39,599 bases of DNA from contig JAEYPG010000456.1 in assembly GCA_023410975.1 (NCBI GenBank), positions 1-39,599 of the forward strand, read 5' to 3'. This document shows positions 1 to 7,434 of the stretch, piece by piece. The DNA is from Pseudomonadota bacterium (GTDB taxonomy: Bacteria > Pseudomonadota > Gammaproteobacteria > Burkholderiales > Burkholderiaceae_C). A model generated the notes under the pieces. It was not told where the DNA came from and made no database searches. It saw only the letters and a program-made list of their open reading frames with translations. Numbering within the stretch: the first letter of the stretch is position 1; every line of letters starts with the position of its first letter. The position numbers were made by a program, and so were the translations under genes.

Positions 1-1464
1 TACCAGCAGCGCGCGCTGGCGCGCGAGGGCCTGCGGCGCATGTACATCGGCACGCTCACGCTGGCGCTGATCCTGTCGGTGTTCGGCGCGGTGCTGCTGG
101 CCGCGGCGCTGGGCCAGCAGCTCGCGCGGCCGCTGCTGCTGCTGGCCGAGGGGGTGCGCCAGGTGGCCGCGGGCGACCTGCGCGCCAAGCCGGTGTTCGC
201 CTCGCGCGACGAGCTCGGCGGCCTCACGCGCTCCTTCGCCGACATGACGCAGCAGCTGGCCGAGGCGCGGGCCCAGGCGCATGCCAGCGTCACGCAGCTG
301 CAGCGCGCGCGTACGCACCTGCAGACCATCCTGGACAACATGACCGCCGGCGTGATCGTGTTCGACGAGCAGCGCCGCATCGACACCGTCAACCCCGGCG
401 CCACGCGCATCCTCAAGGCGCCGCTGTACGCCTGGCGCGGCCGGCGGCTGGAGGAGGTGCCGGGACTGGAGGAGTTCGCGCAGTCGATGTGGCAGCGCTT
501 CGAGCTGCTGGCCGAGAGCCCCGAGGCGGGCGAGCGCGGGCAGTGGCAGGACGCTTTCGAGCGCCGCGGCGACTCCGCCGCCGACCGGCCCGAGCAGCCC
601 GACGTGCAGACGCTGCTGGTGCGCGGCGCCACGCTGCCGCAGGAGGCGCGGCTGGTGGTGTTCGACGACATCTCGGAAGTGGTCTCGGCGCAGCGCTCGG
701 CGGCATGGGCCGAGGTGGCGCGGCGCCTGGCGCACGAGATCAAGAACCCGCTCACGCCGATCCAGCTTTCGGCGGAGCGGCTGCAGCACCGGCTCGAAGC
801 CAAGCTGGAGGGTAACGACCAAGCGCTGCTGGTGCGCGCGGTGGGCACCATCGTGACGCAGGTGCAAGCGATGAAGCAGCTCGTCAACGAGTTCCGCGAC
901 TACGCGCGGCTGCCCTCGGCGCGGCTGGCGCCGCTGGACCTCAACGCGCTGGTGGCGGAAGTGCTGGCCCTCTACGGCCACGCCGTCGAACAGGGCCGCC
1001 TGGTGGTGAACTGCGCGCCGGGGCTGCCGTGGATCCAGGGCGACGCCACGCAGCTGCGCCAGGTGGTGCACAACCTGCTGCAGAACGCGCTGGACGCCGT
1101 GGCCGACAAGCCCGATGGCCGCGTGCAGCTGCACACCGAGGTGCAGCCGGGCGAGCAGGGCCAGCCGCGCGGGGTGCGGCTGCGCATCTTGGACAACGGT
1201 CCGGGCTTTGCCGACAAGGTGCTCAAGCGCGCCTTCGAGCCCTACGTCACGACCAAGACCAAAGGGACGGGGCTAGGGCTGGCGGTGGTCAAGAAAATCG
1301 CCGACGAGCACGGCGCGCGCGTGCGCATCGCCAACCGCAGCGGCGGCGAGGCGCCGGACGCTCCGGCGGCCGGTGCGCAAGTGACGCTATCATTTTCGAA
1401 TCTCGCCGCTGCCCTCGCCGTGCCTGCCGCGGCTGCATCGGCTCCTCTCCCGCCGGCCGCCTGA
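1..1464 (+). CDS. NtrY-like sensor histidine kinase, 5'-truncated by window edge
   Basis: Membrane sensor kinase that autophosphorylates on His and passes phosphate to the regulator encoded just downstream. The reading frame is open back to base 1, so the true start and part of the sensor lie outside the window. Counted from the ATG at 40, one sees a transmembrane helix (about 5-28), a HAMP region (29-80), a PAS-like domain (about 95-210), the phosphoacceptor motif AHEIKNPL with His at about 232, an N-box (NLLQNALDAV), the G1 box DNGPGF and the G2 box TKGTGLGLAVVKK. HAMP-PAS-HisKA-HATPase order and the HEIKNPLTPIQLSAERL stretch match the NtrY family. The C-terminus ends in an Ala/Pro-rich tail. 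Only 22 bases separate it from the regulator gene. Family call is strong; the signal sensed is unknown. Confidence 0.9.
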   Translation, partial: YQQRALAREGLRRMYIGTLTLALILSVFGAVLLAAALGQQLARPLLLLAEGVRQVAAGDLRAKPVFASRDELGGLTRSFADMTQQLAEARAQAHASVTQLQRARTHLQTILDNMTAGVIVFDEQRRIDTVNPGATRILKAPLYAWRGRRLEEVPGLEEFAQSMWQRFELLAESPEAGERGQWQDAFERRGDSAADRPEQPDVQTLLVRGATLPQEARLVVFDDISEVVSAQRSAAWAEVARRLAHEIKNPLTPIQLSAERLQHRLEAKLEGNDQALLVRAVGTIVTQVQAMKQLVNEFRDYARLPSARLAPLDLNALVAEVLALYGHAVEQGRLVVNCAPGLPWIQGDATQLRQVVHNLLQNALDAVADKPDGRVQLHTEVQPGEQGQPRGVRLRILDNGPGFADKVLKRAFEPYVTTKTKGTGLGLAVVKKIADEHGARVRIANRSGGEAPDAPAAGAQVTLSFSNLAAALAVPAAAASAPLPPAA

Positions 1465-1486
1465 AGGCCGAGCGCACCGAGCATCC

Positions 1487-2164
1487 ATGGCGACCATCCT
1501 TGTTGTTGACGACGAACTGGGCATCCGCGCCCTGCTGTCGGAGATCCTGACGGACGAAGGGCACACGGTGGAGCTGGCCGAAAACGCCGCCCAGGCCCGT
1601 GGGTTAAGAGAGCGGATGCGTCCCGACCTCGTGCTGCTGGACATCTGGATGCCCGATGTGGACGGCATCACGCTGCTCAAGGAATGGGGCAGCAACGGCC
1701 AGCTCAGCATGCCCGTGATCATGATGAGCGGCCACGGCACCATCGACACCGCCGTGGAAGCCACGCGCTTCGGCGCGATGGCCTTCCTGGAAAAGCCCAT
1801 CACGCTGCAGAAGCTGTTGCGCGCGGTGGAGCAGGGCCTGGCCAAGCCCACGCCCAACGCGGGCCCGGCCGCGGCGCAGGGCTTCAACGATGCCGCGGTC
1901 GACAGCGCCGGCGCCGCCTTCGGGATGCCGGCGCTGAACCACCTGGGCAACGCGCTCAGCAGCGAGTTCAGCTTCGAGCTCGACCGCCCGCTGCGCGAGG
2001 CGCGTGATGCCTTCGAGAAGACCTACTTCGAGTTCCACTTGGCCAAGGAGAACGGCTCCATGACCCGCGTGGCCGAGAAGACCGGCCTGGAGCGCACGCA
2101 CCTCTACCGCAAGCTCAAGCAGCTCGGCGTGGACCTCTCGCGCAACAAGCGCGGCGGGACCTGA
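1487..2164 (+). CDS. NtrX-like response regulator lacking the AAA+ domain
   Basis: DNA-binding response regulator, presumably the partner of the adjacent kinase. Residues 1-115 form a receiver domain with the acidic pair D8/D9, phosphoacceptor D52, S81 and K103. Residues about 117-160 are an Ala/Gly-rich linker. Residues about 163-217 resemble the C-terminus of NtrX, with a Fis-type helix-turn-helix (MTRVAEKTGLERTHLYRKLK). Typical NtrX proteins are about 450 residues and carry a sigma-54-activating AAA+ ATPase between these parts. Here the protein is 225 residues, with no Walker A, GAFTGA or Walker B motif, and the frame is unbroken. It therefore cannot remodel sigma-54 polymerase and probably acts like RegA/PrrA-type receiver-Fis regulators. 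ATG start at 1487 follows a GAAGG-like sequence. Confidence 0.88.
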   Translation: MATILVVDDELGIRALLSEILTDEGHTVELAENAAQARGLRERMRPDLVLLDIWMPDVDGITLLKEWGSNGQLSMPVIMMSGHGTIDTAVEATRFGAMAFLEKPITLQKLLRAVEQGLAKPTPNAGPAAAQGFNDAAVDSAGAAFGMPALNHLGNALSSEFSFELDRPLREARDAFEKTYFEFHLAKENGSMTRVAEKTGLERTHLYRKLKQLGVDLSRNKRGGT

Positions 2165-2218
2165 ACGGGGCCCGGAGCGGTGCTCAAAACGATCCAGAAG
2201 CAGATTCATCAAAAAAGC

Positions 2219-2248
2219 TTGCAAACTTTCAAAAAGCACTGATAGAAT
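2219..2248 (+). promoter_or_regulatory. Predicted sigma-70 promoter of tRNA-Phe
   Basis: A -35-like TTGCAA (2219-2224) and a -10-like TAGAAT (2243-2248) are separated by 18 bases in a locally AT-rich stretch. The mature tRNA begins 12 bases after the -10 box, which leaves a very short 5' leader for RNase P. This is inference from spacing and consensus only. Confidence 0.6.
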
Positions 2249-2260
2249 GCGCAGCTTCAC

Positions 2261-2336
2261 GGCCAAGTAGCTCAGTTGGTAGAGCAGCGGATTGAAAATC
2301 CGCGTGTCGGTGGTTCGATTCCGCCCTTGGCCACCA
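2261..2336 (+). tRNA. tRNA-Phe (anticodon GAA)
   Basis: A complete 76-nt cloverleaf. The acceptor stem GGCCAAG (2261-2267) pairs with CTTGGCC (2326-2332), followed by the discriminator A and an encoded CCA (2334-2336). The D arm is GCTC...GAGC. The anticodon stem GCGGA/TCCGC (2287-2291/2299-2303) closes the loop TTGAAAA, with GAA at 2294-2296. The T arm contains GGTTCGATTCC. Anticodon GAA reads Phe codons UUC and UUU. Confidence 0.98.
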
Positions 2337-2344
2337 AGTCTTCA

Positions 2345-2380
2345 GCAAACGCCAGCCCTCACCGGTTGGCGTTTTGCTTT
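2345..2380 (+). terminator. Predicted terminator after tRNA-Phe
   Basis: GCAAACGCCA (2345-2354) can pair with TGGCGTTTTGC (2367-2377) with one bulged T around a loop of about 12 nt. The descending arm carries TTTT and is followed by TTT. It lies 8 bases after the tRNA CCA end, as expected for a Rho-independent terminator of a single-tRNA transcript. Confidence 0.65.
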
Positions 2381-2532
2381 GTGGGTCCGGTGGAGCGTGC
2401 GGTATCGCGCTACGCGTTGACCACAGACGGGGCGAGGGCGGCTTCGGCCAACATCGCGCCGGCTTCCGCCACCCGGTTTCCTGCCGTCGAGCGGACGACG
2501 ACTCCCGGCCCATCGCCCGCCGCGCTCCTCGC

Positions 2533-3444
2533 ATGACCCTCCTCGACGGCCTGACCCTCTACCTGCGCATGGCCGCGCTGCTGCTGCCGGTGGTGGCCTG
2601 CGCCTCGGTAGGCTCCTTCTGGGCCTGGAAGAAGAAACCCTTCCCGGGCGAGTTCATCTCGGTGCTGGCCGCCAACTTCGCCACGCCGGCGCTGGTGTTC
2701 CACACGCTGCTGAGCACGCCGCTGTCGGGCCAGGCGCTGCTGCAGGCCGGAGCGGCGACGGTGCTGGGCTTCGTGCTGGCCGCGGCCATGGCGGTGCTGG
2801 CGCTGCGGCTGCTGAAGCTGCCGGTGCTCGCGCTGCTGCCGGCGGCGGTGTTGCCCAACGCCGGCAACCTGGGGCTGCCGATGGCGCAGCTGGCCTTCGG
2901 CGCGGAAGGGCTGGCCATCGCGGTGGCGGCCTTCGCCATCACGTCGATGGTCCAGCACACGGTGGCGGTGTGGATCCTCTCGCGCTCGTCGCCGCAGCGC
3001 ACGCGCATGCCGCGTGGCGTGGTCTTCGCCGTGGCCGCGGCCGTGGCGCTGCGCTGGAGCGGTTCGTCCGCGCCGGCGCCGGTGCTGGAGAGCGCCCGCC
3101 TGGTGGGCTCGATGACGGTGCCGCTGATGCTGCTGAGCCTGGGCTACGCGCTGGTGACGGTGTCACACGGCGGGCTGCGCCAGGGCGCCTGGCTGGGCTC
3201 CATCCGCCTGGCGGCGGGCACGCTCTCGGGGCTGCTGGTGGGCCTGCTCATGGGCCTGCCGCCCATGGCCGCGGGCGTGATGCTGATCCAGCTGGCGATG
3301 CCGGTGGCGGTGGCGAGCTACCTCTACGCCGACCGCCTCACCCCCCACGGCGAGACCGCCGCCGGCGGCGTGCTGGTCTCCACGCTGGCGCTGCTGGTGC
3401 TGTCGCCCGGGCTGCTGTGGCTGGCGGGGGCGGTGAAGGGCTGA
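2533..3444 (+). CDS. AEC-family (auxin efflux carrier/malonate) transporter
   Basis: Integral membrane carrier of 303 residues, predicted to have about ten hydrophobic helices spread across the whole length. Features typical of the AEC family (PF03547) are the N-terminal half ending in a conserved LPNAGNLGLPMAQLAFG segment, in which the N-x-G-N-x-G-P pattern is diagnostic, and a C-terminal repeat with PLMLLSLGYAL and MPVAVASYLYA. Family members export or import small organic acids such as malonate; the substrate here cannot be read from sequence. The frame is open upstream, but the ATG at 2533 gives the usual family N-terminus (MTLLDGLTLYLRM). No convincing Shine-Dalgarno precedes it. The gene stands alone between tRNA-Phe and a convergent gene. 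Confidence 0.87.
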   Translation: MTLLDGLTLYLRMAALLLPVVACASVGSFWAWKKKPFPGEFISVLAANFATPALVFHTLLSTPLSGQALLQAGAATVLGFVLAAAMAVLALRLLKLPVLALLPAAVLPNAGNLGLPMAQLAFGAEGLAIAVAAFAITSMVQHTVAVWILSRSSPQRTRMPRGVVFAVAAAVALRWSGSSAPAPVLESARLVGSMTVPLMLLSLGYALVTVSHGGLRQGAWLGSIRLAAGTLSGLLVGLLMGLPPMAAGVMLIQLAMPVAVASYLYADRLTPHGETAAGGVLVSTLALLVLSPGLLWLAGAVKG

Positions 3445-3503
3445 GAGCGCTCACCGCGGCGGGCGCTCCGGGCCGCGCGTGCGCGCAGCCGCTGCGCGGG
3501 GCC

Positions 3504-3809
3504 TCAGCCCTCGCTCTTGCCCACGAACTCGAAATGCTCCACGGCCGGCGGCTGCGCGAAGAACGGGCCGACGATGGCGCGCCAGGCGGCGAAGGCCTCG
3601 GAGCCGCGGAAGTGCACGGTGTGGTCCTCCAGCGTGTCCCAGAAGATCTGCACCACGTAGCGCTCGGCCGACTCGATGCCCTTGTTCACCTTCCAGCCGC
3701 GGCAGCCGGGGAAGGGCCCGATCACGGTGGAAAGCCCGCGCTGCACCGCCTCGTCGAAGGCAGCCTGCTGGCCGGGATGGATGCGGATGTCAACCAGTTC
3801 GAGGATCAC
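3504..3809 (-). CDS. Antibiotic biosynthesis monooxygenase (ABM)-domain protein
   Basis: Small 101-residue protein consisting of one ABM/dimeric alpha-beta barrel domain. Visible hallmarks are an N-terminal beta strand (LELVDIRIHPG), a central strand with conserved aromatic residues (RYVVQIFWDTLEDHTVHFRGSEAF) and a C-terminal strand (PPAVEHFEF). The family includes quinone-forming monooxygenases and stress proteins that work without cofactor; no specific reaction can be assigned. The start is a GTG (3809-3807), chosen because GGAGA lies about 6 bases upstream and the longer open frame runs through the pobA terminator hairpin. It lies 83 bases downstream of pobA on the same strand but beyond that terminator, so co-transcription would need read-through. 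Confidence 0.82.
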   Translation of the reverse strand: MILELVDIRIHPGQQAAFDEAVQRGLSTVIGPFPGCRGWKVNKGIESAERYVVQIFWDTLEDHTVHFRGSEAFAAWRAIVGPFFAQPPAVEHFEFVGKSEG

Positions 3810-3833
3810 GAGAGGTCTCCGGTGGTGGGAACG

Positions 3834-3866
3834 GAAAGAAAAAACGGGCGCCGCAGGGGCGCCCGT
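3834..3866 (-). terminator. Rho-independent terminator of pobA
   Basis: ACGGGCGCC (3844-3852) pairs perfectly with GGCGCCCGT (3858-3866) around a 5-nt loop. Read on the minus strand, the hairpin is followed by TTTTTT C TTT. It sits 27 bases after the pobA stop codon. Confidence 0.85.
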
Positions 3867-3892
3867 CGCCATTGTGGCCGCTGGGCCGGGGC

Positions 3893-5083
3893 TCAGTCCT
3901 CCATCGGCAGCCCGACGTAGTTCTCCGCCAGCGCGCGCTGCGCCGCCTCGGAGCGCGTCAGGTAGTCCAGCTCCGCCTGCTGGATGCGCGCGCCGAAAGG
4001 CCCGTTCTCGGGCAGCTTGTGCATCAGCGTGGTGAACCACCAGCTGAAACGCTCGGCTTTCCAGATGCGGCGCAGGCAGCGCTCGGAGTAGCTGTCGATG
4101 CCCGCCTCGGAGCCGCGGTAGAACTCGGCCAGGCTGCGCGCCAGGTAGCCCACGTCCGTGGCCGCCAGGTTCAGGCCCTTGGCGCCGGTGGGCGGCACGA
4201 TGTGCGCGGCATCACCGGCCAGGAACAGCCGCCCGAAGCGCATGGGCTCGGCCACGAAGCTGCGCAGCGGGGCGATGCTCTTCTCGATCGAGGGCCCGGT
4301 GGTCACGTTGGCCGCCACGTGTGCCGGCAACCGGCGCTTGAGCTCGGCCCAGAAGGCGTCGTCGCTCCAGGCATCGGCATGGTCCGCCAGCGAGCACTGC
4401 ACGTAGTAGCGGCTGCGCGTCTTGCTGCGCATGCTGCACAGCGCGAAGCCCTGCTCGGAGCTGGCGTAGATCAGCTCGTGCGACACCGGTTGCACGTCGG
4501 CCAGGATGCCCAGCCAGCCAAACGGGTACACCTTCTCGAAGTTCGTGATCGACTCGGCCGGCACGCTGGCGCGGCACACGCCGTGGAAGCCGTCGCAGCC
4601 GGCGATGAAGTCGGCCTGGACTTCCACAGGCTGCCCGTCGGTGCCGGTGAAGCGCACGCAGGGCTTGTTGCCGTCGAAGCCGTGGATGCTCACGCCCTGC
4701 GACTCGTAGAAGGTCTGCAGTCCGGCGGCGGCCCGGGCCTGCATCAGGTCGCGCGTGACCTCGGTCTGGCCGTAGACCATCACACGCTTGCCGGTGAGGG
4801 CGTGCAGGTCGATGTGGTGGATGCGGTCGCCGAAGGAGATCTCGAAGCCGTCGTGCGGCAGCCCCTCGGCGTGCATGCGCTCGCCCACGCCGGCCTCGTC
4901 GAGAAGATCGACCGTCACCTGCTCCAGCACGCCGGCGCGGATGCGGCCCAGCACGTAGTCGGCGCTGCGCTGTTCGATGATCACCGCGTCCACGCCGGCC
5001 TTGTGCAGCAGCGCGCCCAGCAGCAGGCCCGAGGGGCCGGCGCCAACGATGGCGACCTGGGTACGGAGGGTGCGGGTACTCAT
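3893..5083 (-). CDS. pobA: 4-hydroxybenzoate 3-monooxygenase (p-hydroxybenzoate hydroxylase)
   Basis: FAD- and NADPH-dependent cytoplasmic monooxygenase that converts 4-hydroxybenzoate to protocatechuate, feeding the protocatechuate branch of aromatic catabolism. At 396 residues it is full length (the Pseudomonas enzyme has 394). Visible are the N-terminal FAD fingerprint GAGPSG (about residue 15), the DG motif (AGCDGFHGVCR), the substrate-site stretch HELIYASSEQGFALCSMRS containing the Tyr and Arg used for substrate binding and deprotonation, and GDAAHIVPPTGAKGLNLAA for FAD ribityl binding. The C-terminal AENYVGLP contains the second active-site Tyr. Start ATG at 5083 follows GAAGGAGA at good spacing. 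It lies 65 bases downstream of an IclR-type regulator on the same strand and ends at a strong terminator. Confidence 0.97.
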   Translation of the reverse strand: MSTRTLRTQVAIVGAGPSGLLLGALLHKAGVDAVIIEQRSADYVLGRIRAGVLEQVTVDLLDEAGVGERMHAEGLPHDGFEISFGDRIHHIDLHALTGKRVMVYGQTEVTRDLMQARAAAGLQTFYESQGVSIHGFDGNKPCVRFTGTDGQPVEVQADFIAGCDGFHGVCRASVPAESITNFEKVYPFGWLGILADVQPVSHELIYASSEQGFALCSMRSKTRSRYYVQCSLADHADAWSDDAFWAELKRRLPAHVAANVTTGPSIEKSIAPLRSFVAEPMRFGRLFLAGDAAHIVPPTGAKGLNLAATDVGYLARSLAEFYRGSEAGIDSYSERCLRRIWKAERFSWWFTTLMHKLPENGPFGARIQQAELDYLTRSEAAQRALAENYVGLPMED

Positions 5084-5148
5084 GTCTTGTCTCCTTCAGT
5101 CACTGTCTCGGGGAAAAGGCGCGGTCGGGAACGACGGCCGCGCGGAGG

Positions 5149-5979
5149 TCAAAGGATCTGGCGCAGGTGTGCCTGCGCCTGGCGCAGCGGCGGCAATGCC
5201 GCTTCCTGGAGCTCGTCCATCTCCATGCGCGAGGCATGGACGCTGACGTTGAGCGCGGCCACCGTCTCGCCGCGGAAATTCAGCAGCGGCACCGACACCG
5301 TGCGCAGCCCCGGCTCGAACTCCTGGTCCACCGCGGCATGGCCGCGCTCGCGCACCTGCCCGATCTCGGCGGCCAGGCGCTGCGGGTCGGTCAGGGTCTG
5401 AGGCGTGCGCGGCTGCAGCGCCTGCTGCGCAATCCAGGCCTGCACTGCCTCCTGCGGCCACGCGGCCAGCAGCACGCGGCCGTTGGCGGTGCACCAGGCC
5501 GGCACGCGGGTGCCGGGCTGCAGGGTGCTGGAGATCGCGCGCCCGGCGCTGGTGGCGGCCACGCACAGCACGTCGCTGCCGTCGAGCACGCCGGCCGAGG
5601 AGGCCTCCTTGAGCTCGCGCGAGAGCTTCATCAACTCGGGCTGCACGATGCGCGGCAACCGCGCCGAATGCATGTAGCTCTGCGAGAGGCGCAGCACCTT
5701 GGCGGTGAGGGCGAAGAGATTGCGGTCCTGGCTGGCGAAACCCAGATGGCACAGCGTCAGCAGGTAGCGCCGCGCCGCAGCGCGCGTGAGGCCGGTGCGC
5801 GCCGCCACCTCGCTGATGGTCAGCCGCGGGCGCTCCTGGTCGAAGGCCTCGATCACCTGCAGCCCCTTGTCCAGCCCGGCCACCAGGTCCCGCTGCCGCG
5901 CGGGCGTGCCCTGCGTCTCTGCGGTCTCGTCGAGTGCGCTGGATGCGGCGGTGGTGGCGGGGGACCGGCGGGCGGCCAT
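5149..5979 (-). CDS. IclR-family regulator, PobR/PcaR-like
   Basis: 276-residue transcription factor. After a low-complexity Ala/Thr-rich lead (1-28), residues about 30-90 form the IclR winged helix-turn-helix (LTISEVAARTGLTRAAARRYLLTL, then GLTR-type recognition helix). Residues about 105-270 form the effector-binding domain (GSDVLCVAATS, RVPAWCTANGRVLLA, GHAAVDQEFEPGLRTVSVPL). The phrase ARRYLLTL and the overall sequence belong to the PcaU/PobR/PcaR branch, which responds to aromatic acids such as 4-hydroxybenzoate or protocatechuate. It is directly upstream of pobA on the same strand, so it probably activates pobA. PobR is usually divergent from pobA, so this head-to-tail order is slightly unusual. 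ATG 5979 follows GGAGA. Specific effector is inferred from context. Confidence 0.87.
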   Translation of the reverse strand: MAARRSPATTAASSALDETAETQGTPARQRDLVAGLDKGLQVIEAFDQERPRLTISEVAARTGLTRAAARRYLLTLCHLGFASQDRNLFALTAKVLRLSQSYMHSARLPRIVQPELMKLSRELKEASSAGVLDGSDVLCVAATSAGRAISSTLQPGTRVPAWCTANGRVLLAAWPQEAVQAWIAQQALQPRTPQTLTDPQRLAAEIGQVRERGHAAVDQEFEPGLRTVSVPLLNFRGETVAALNVSVHASRMEMDELQEAALPPLRQAQAHLRQIL

Positions 5980-6087
5980 GGCTTGTCTCCAGGGGGGCGC
6001 CAGGTTGTGCGTGCCGGCGCCGGATGCGATTCAGTCAACGGAATGTAGGCATTCCGTCCTTCACTGTCGTCAAGCCAGCAGTGGGTT

Positions 6088-6117
6088 TGTGCGCTATGCG
6101 CACATGCTTTATGTCAA
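6088..6117 (-). promoter_or_regulatory. Candidate IclR-type operator next to a -35 hexamer
   Basis: TGTGCGC TAT GCGCACA (6088-6104) is a perfect inverted repeat with 7-bp arms, about 110 bases upstream of the IclR start codon. On the minus strand a perfect TTGACA (6117-6112) lies 7 bases before it, so the palindrome falls in the spacer/-10 zone of a potential promoter. Palindromes of this size are typical of IclR-family sites. No good -10 box is visible, as expected for a promoter needing an activator. Binding is inferred. Confidence 0.5.
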
Positions 6118-6127
6118 GCGGCGGAAC

Positions 6128-6159
6128 AAAAAAGCGGCCGTCCGCACCGGGACGGCCGC
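6128..6159 (-). terminator. Rho-independent terminator of the saccharopine-dehydrogenase-family gene
   Basis: GCGGCCGTCC (6134-6143) pairs perfectly with GGACGGCCGC (6150-6159). On the minus strand the hairpin is followed by TTTTTTG, 26 bases after the stop codon of the upstream gene. Confidence 0.85.
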
Positions 6160-6184
6160 CGGGGTGGCGGGGAAGAAACGCGCT

Positions 6185-7318
6185 TCAGGCCGCCAGCGGC
6201 AGCGGTGAGGGCGTCCCGGGCGCCTGGCCGTTGCCGGCCGGGTCGGCGTAGACGCTGCCGAAGCGGTTCGCGAGGAAATCGTCCAGCGCGATCTGCTCCT
6301 GGCGGATGAAACCCTTCTGCGGCAGGCGTCCCTGGGCCAGCAGGTCCAGCACCGCGCAGGCGCTGCCGGCGGTGGTGATCTGGATGGCGCTGCGCGGCTC
6401 GCTGCCGCTCCAGCGTCCCAGCACCCGGCGCGAGAGGCTGTGCTGCGTCAGCCAGCCGTCGCGCCAGCCGGTGGCGGTGACGAAGACCACCACCACGTCC
6501 TGGGCCGTGGCGGGAATGGCGTGCTCGAAGATCTCCTTGAGCAGTGCCGGGCGCTCGCGCAGCCGCAGGTCGTTGAGCAGGGCCTTCATGAGCTGGCCGT
6601 GGCCGGGGTAGCGGATGCTGCGGTAGTTGAGCTCGCGCACGCGGCCCTCGAAGCTCTCGCACAGCGTGCCCAGTCCGCCGGAGGTGTTGAAGGCCTCGTA
6701 GCGCACGCCGTCTAGGCTGAACTGCTCCAGCCCTTCCAGCGCCGCCACCTCGGCGCGGTGGCCCTCGACGATGGCTTCGCAGGGCTGGATGTATTCGTTG
6801 ATCAGCCCCTCGGTGCTCCAAGTGAGGTTGTAGTCCAGCGCGTTGCTGGGGTAGAGCGGCAGGGCGCCCACGCGCAGGCGCAGGCTCTCCAGGCGCTCGA
6901 AGCGCCGTGCCAGGTCGGCCCCGGCGATGGAGACGAAGCCCGGCGCCAGGCCGCATTGCGGGATGAAGGCGGTGGCGGCGTCCGCGGCGAGCGCCTTGAT
7001 GCGGCGCGTGGCCGCCACATCCTCGGTCAGGTCCAGGTAGTGCACGCCCTGCGCGCGCGCAGCCTCGGCCACCGTGGCGGCGCAGTCGAAGGGAAAGGCG
7101 TTGAGCACCGCGAAGCGGCCCTGCAGCGCCGCCGCCAGCGCCGCGGGATCGGCGGCGTCCACCTGCAGCGTGTGCCGGCGCAGCGAGGGGGGGCCGAAGT
7201 CCTGCAGCGCGCCGACGCTGCGGTCGGCCAGCGTCACGCGGTAGTCGCCCGAGTCGGCCAGCAACTGCGCCGCGACCTTGCCGACACGGCCGGCACCCAG
7301 TACCAGAACGTCCTTCAT
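6185..7318 (-). CDS. Saccharopine dehydrogenase-family oxidoreductase
   Basis: 377-residue NAD(P)-dependent enzyme. The N-terminus is a Rossmann nucleotide-binding motif (VLVLGAGRVGKVAAQLL, glycines 8, 10 and 13). It is followed by the family landmarks VLNAFPFDCAATVAEAA, GVHYLDLTED and IPQCGLAPGF, and then a C-terminal saccharopine-dehydrogenase catalytic domain (YNLTWSTEGLINEY, FNTSGGLGTL, RYPGHGQLM). Family members oxidise saccharopine to lysine or aminoadipate semialdehyde, or deaminate lysine at C6; sequence reading alone cannot choose between saccharopine dehydrogenase and lysine 6-dehydrogenase. It is divergent from an Lrp/AsnC regulator, which fits an amino-acid-responsive catabolic gene. 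ATG 7318 has an AAGGAGG site at ideal spacing. Confidence 0.82.
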   Translation of the reverse strand: MKDVLVLGAGRVGKVAAQLLADSGDYRVTLADRSVGALQDFGPPSLRRHTLQVDAADPAALAAALQGRFAVLNAFPFDCAATVAEAARAQGVHYLDLTEDVAATRRIKALAADAATAFIPQCGLAPGFVSIAGADLARRFERLESLRLRVGALPLYPSNALDYNLTWSTEGLINEYIQPCEAIVEGHRAEVAALEGLEQFSLDGVRYEAFNTSGGLGTLCESFEGRVRELNYRSIRYPGHGQLMKALLNDLRLRERPALLKEIFEHAIPATAQDVVVVFVTATGWRDGWLTQHSLSRRVLGRWSGSEPRSAIQITTAGSACAVLDLLAQGRLPQKGFIRQEQIALDDFLANRFGSVYADPAGNGQAPGTPSPLPLAA

Positions 7319-7415
7319 CGCGTCCTCCTTGACGGGTTGTGCAGGACATCGTGGCCGCTAGCGCTGCAGCAGGCAGCCCACAAGGAGACGAAACGCTGAG
7401 GCCTTTTCGGCGTTT

Positions 7416-7433
7416 TGCCGTATAGATTCGGCA
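7416..7433 (+). promoter_or_regulatory. Inverted repeat overlapping the -10 box of the lrp-like gene
   Basis: TGCCG (7416-7420) and CGGCA (7429-7433) are a perfect inverted repeat around TATAGATT, which contains a -10-like TATAGA (7421-7426). The repeat ends one base before the ATG at 7435, and the start has no Shine-Dalgarno. Placement over the presumptive core promoter suggests autorepression and a leaderless or near-leaderless mRNA. Both are inferences. Confidence 0.4.
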
Positions 7434-7434
7434 C

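Noticed and set aside
3445..3468. GAGCGC/GCGCTC hairpin after the AEC gene
   Set aside because: The stem is only 6 bp with a 12-nt loop and no T tract; it may help convergent termination, but the evidence is too weak to list.
3479..5401. Long plus-strand open frame of 640 codons
   Set aside because: It is antisense to the clear pobA gene and is rich in Arg, Gln and His, as expected of a high-GC shadow frame; no domain or ribosome site is seen.
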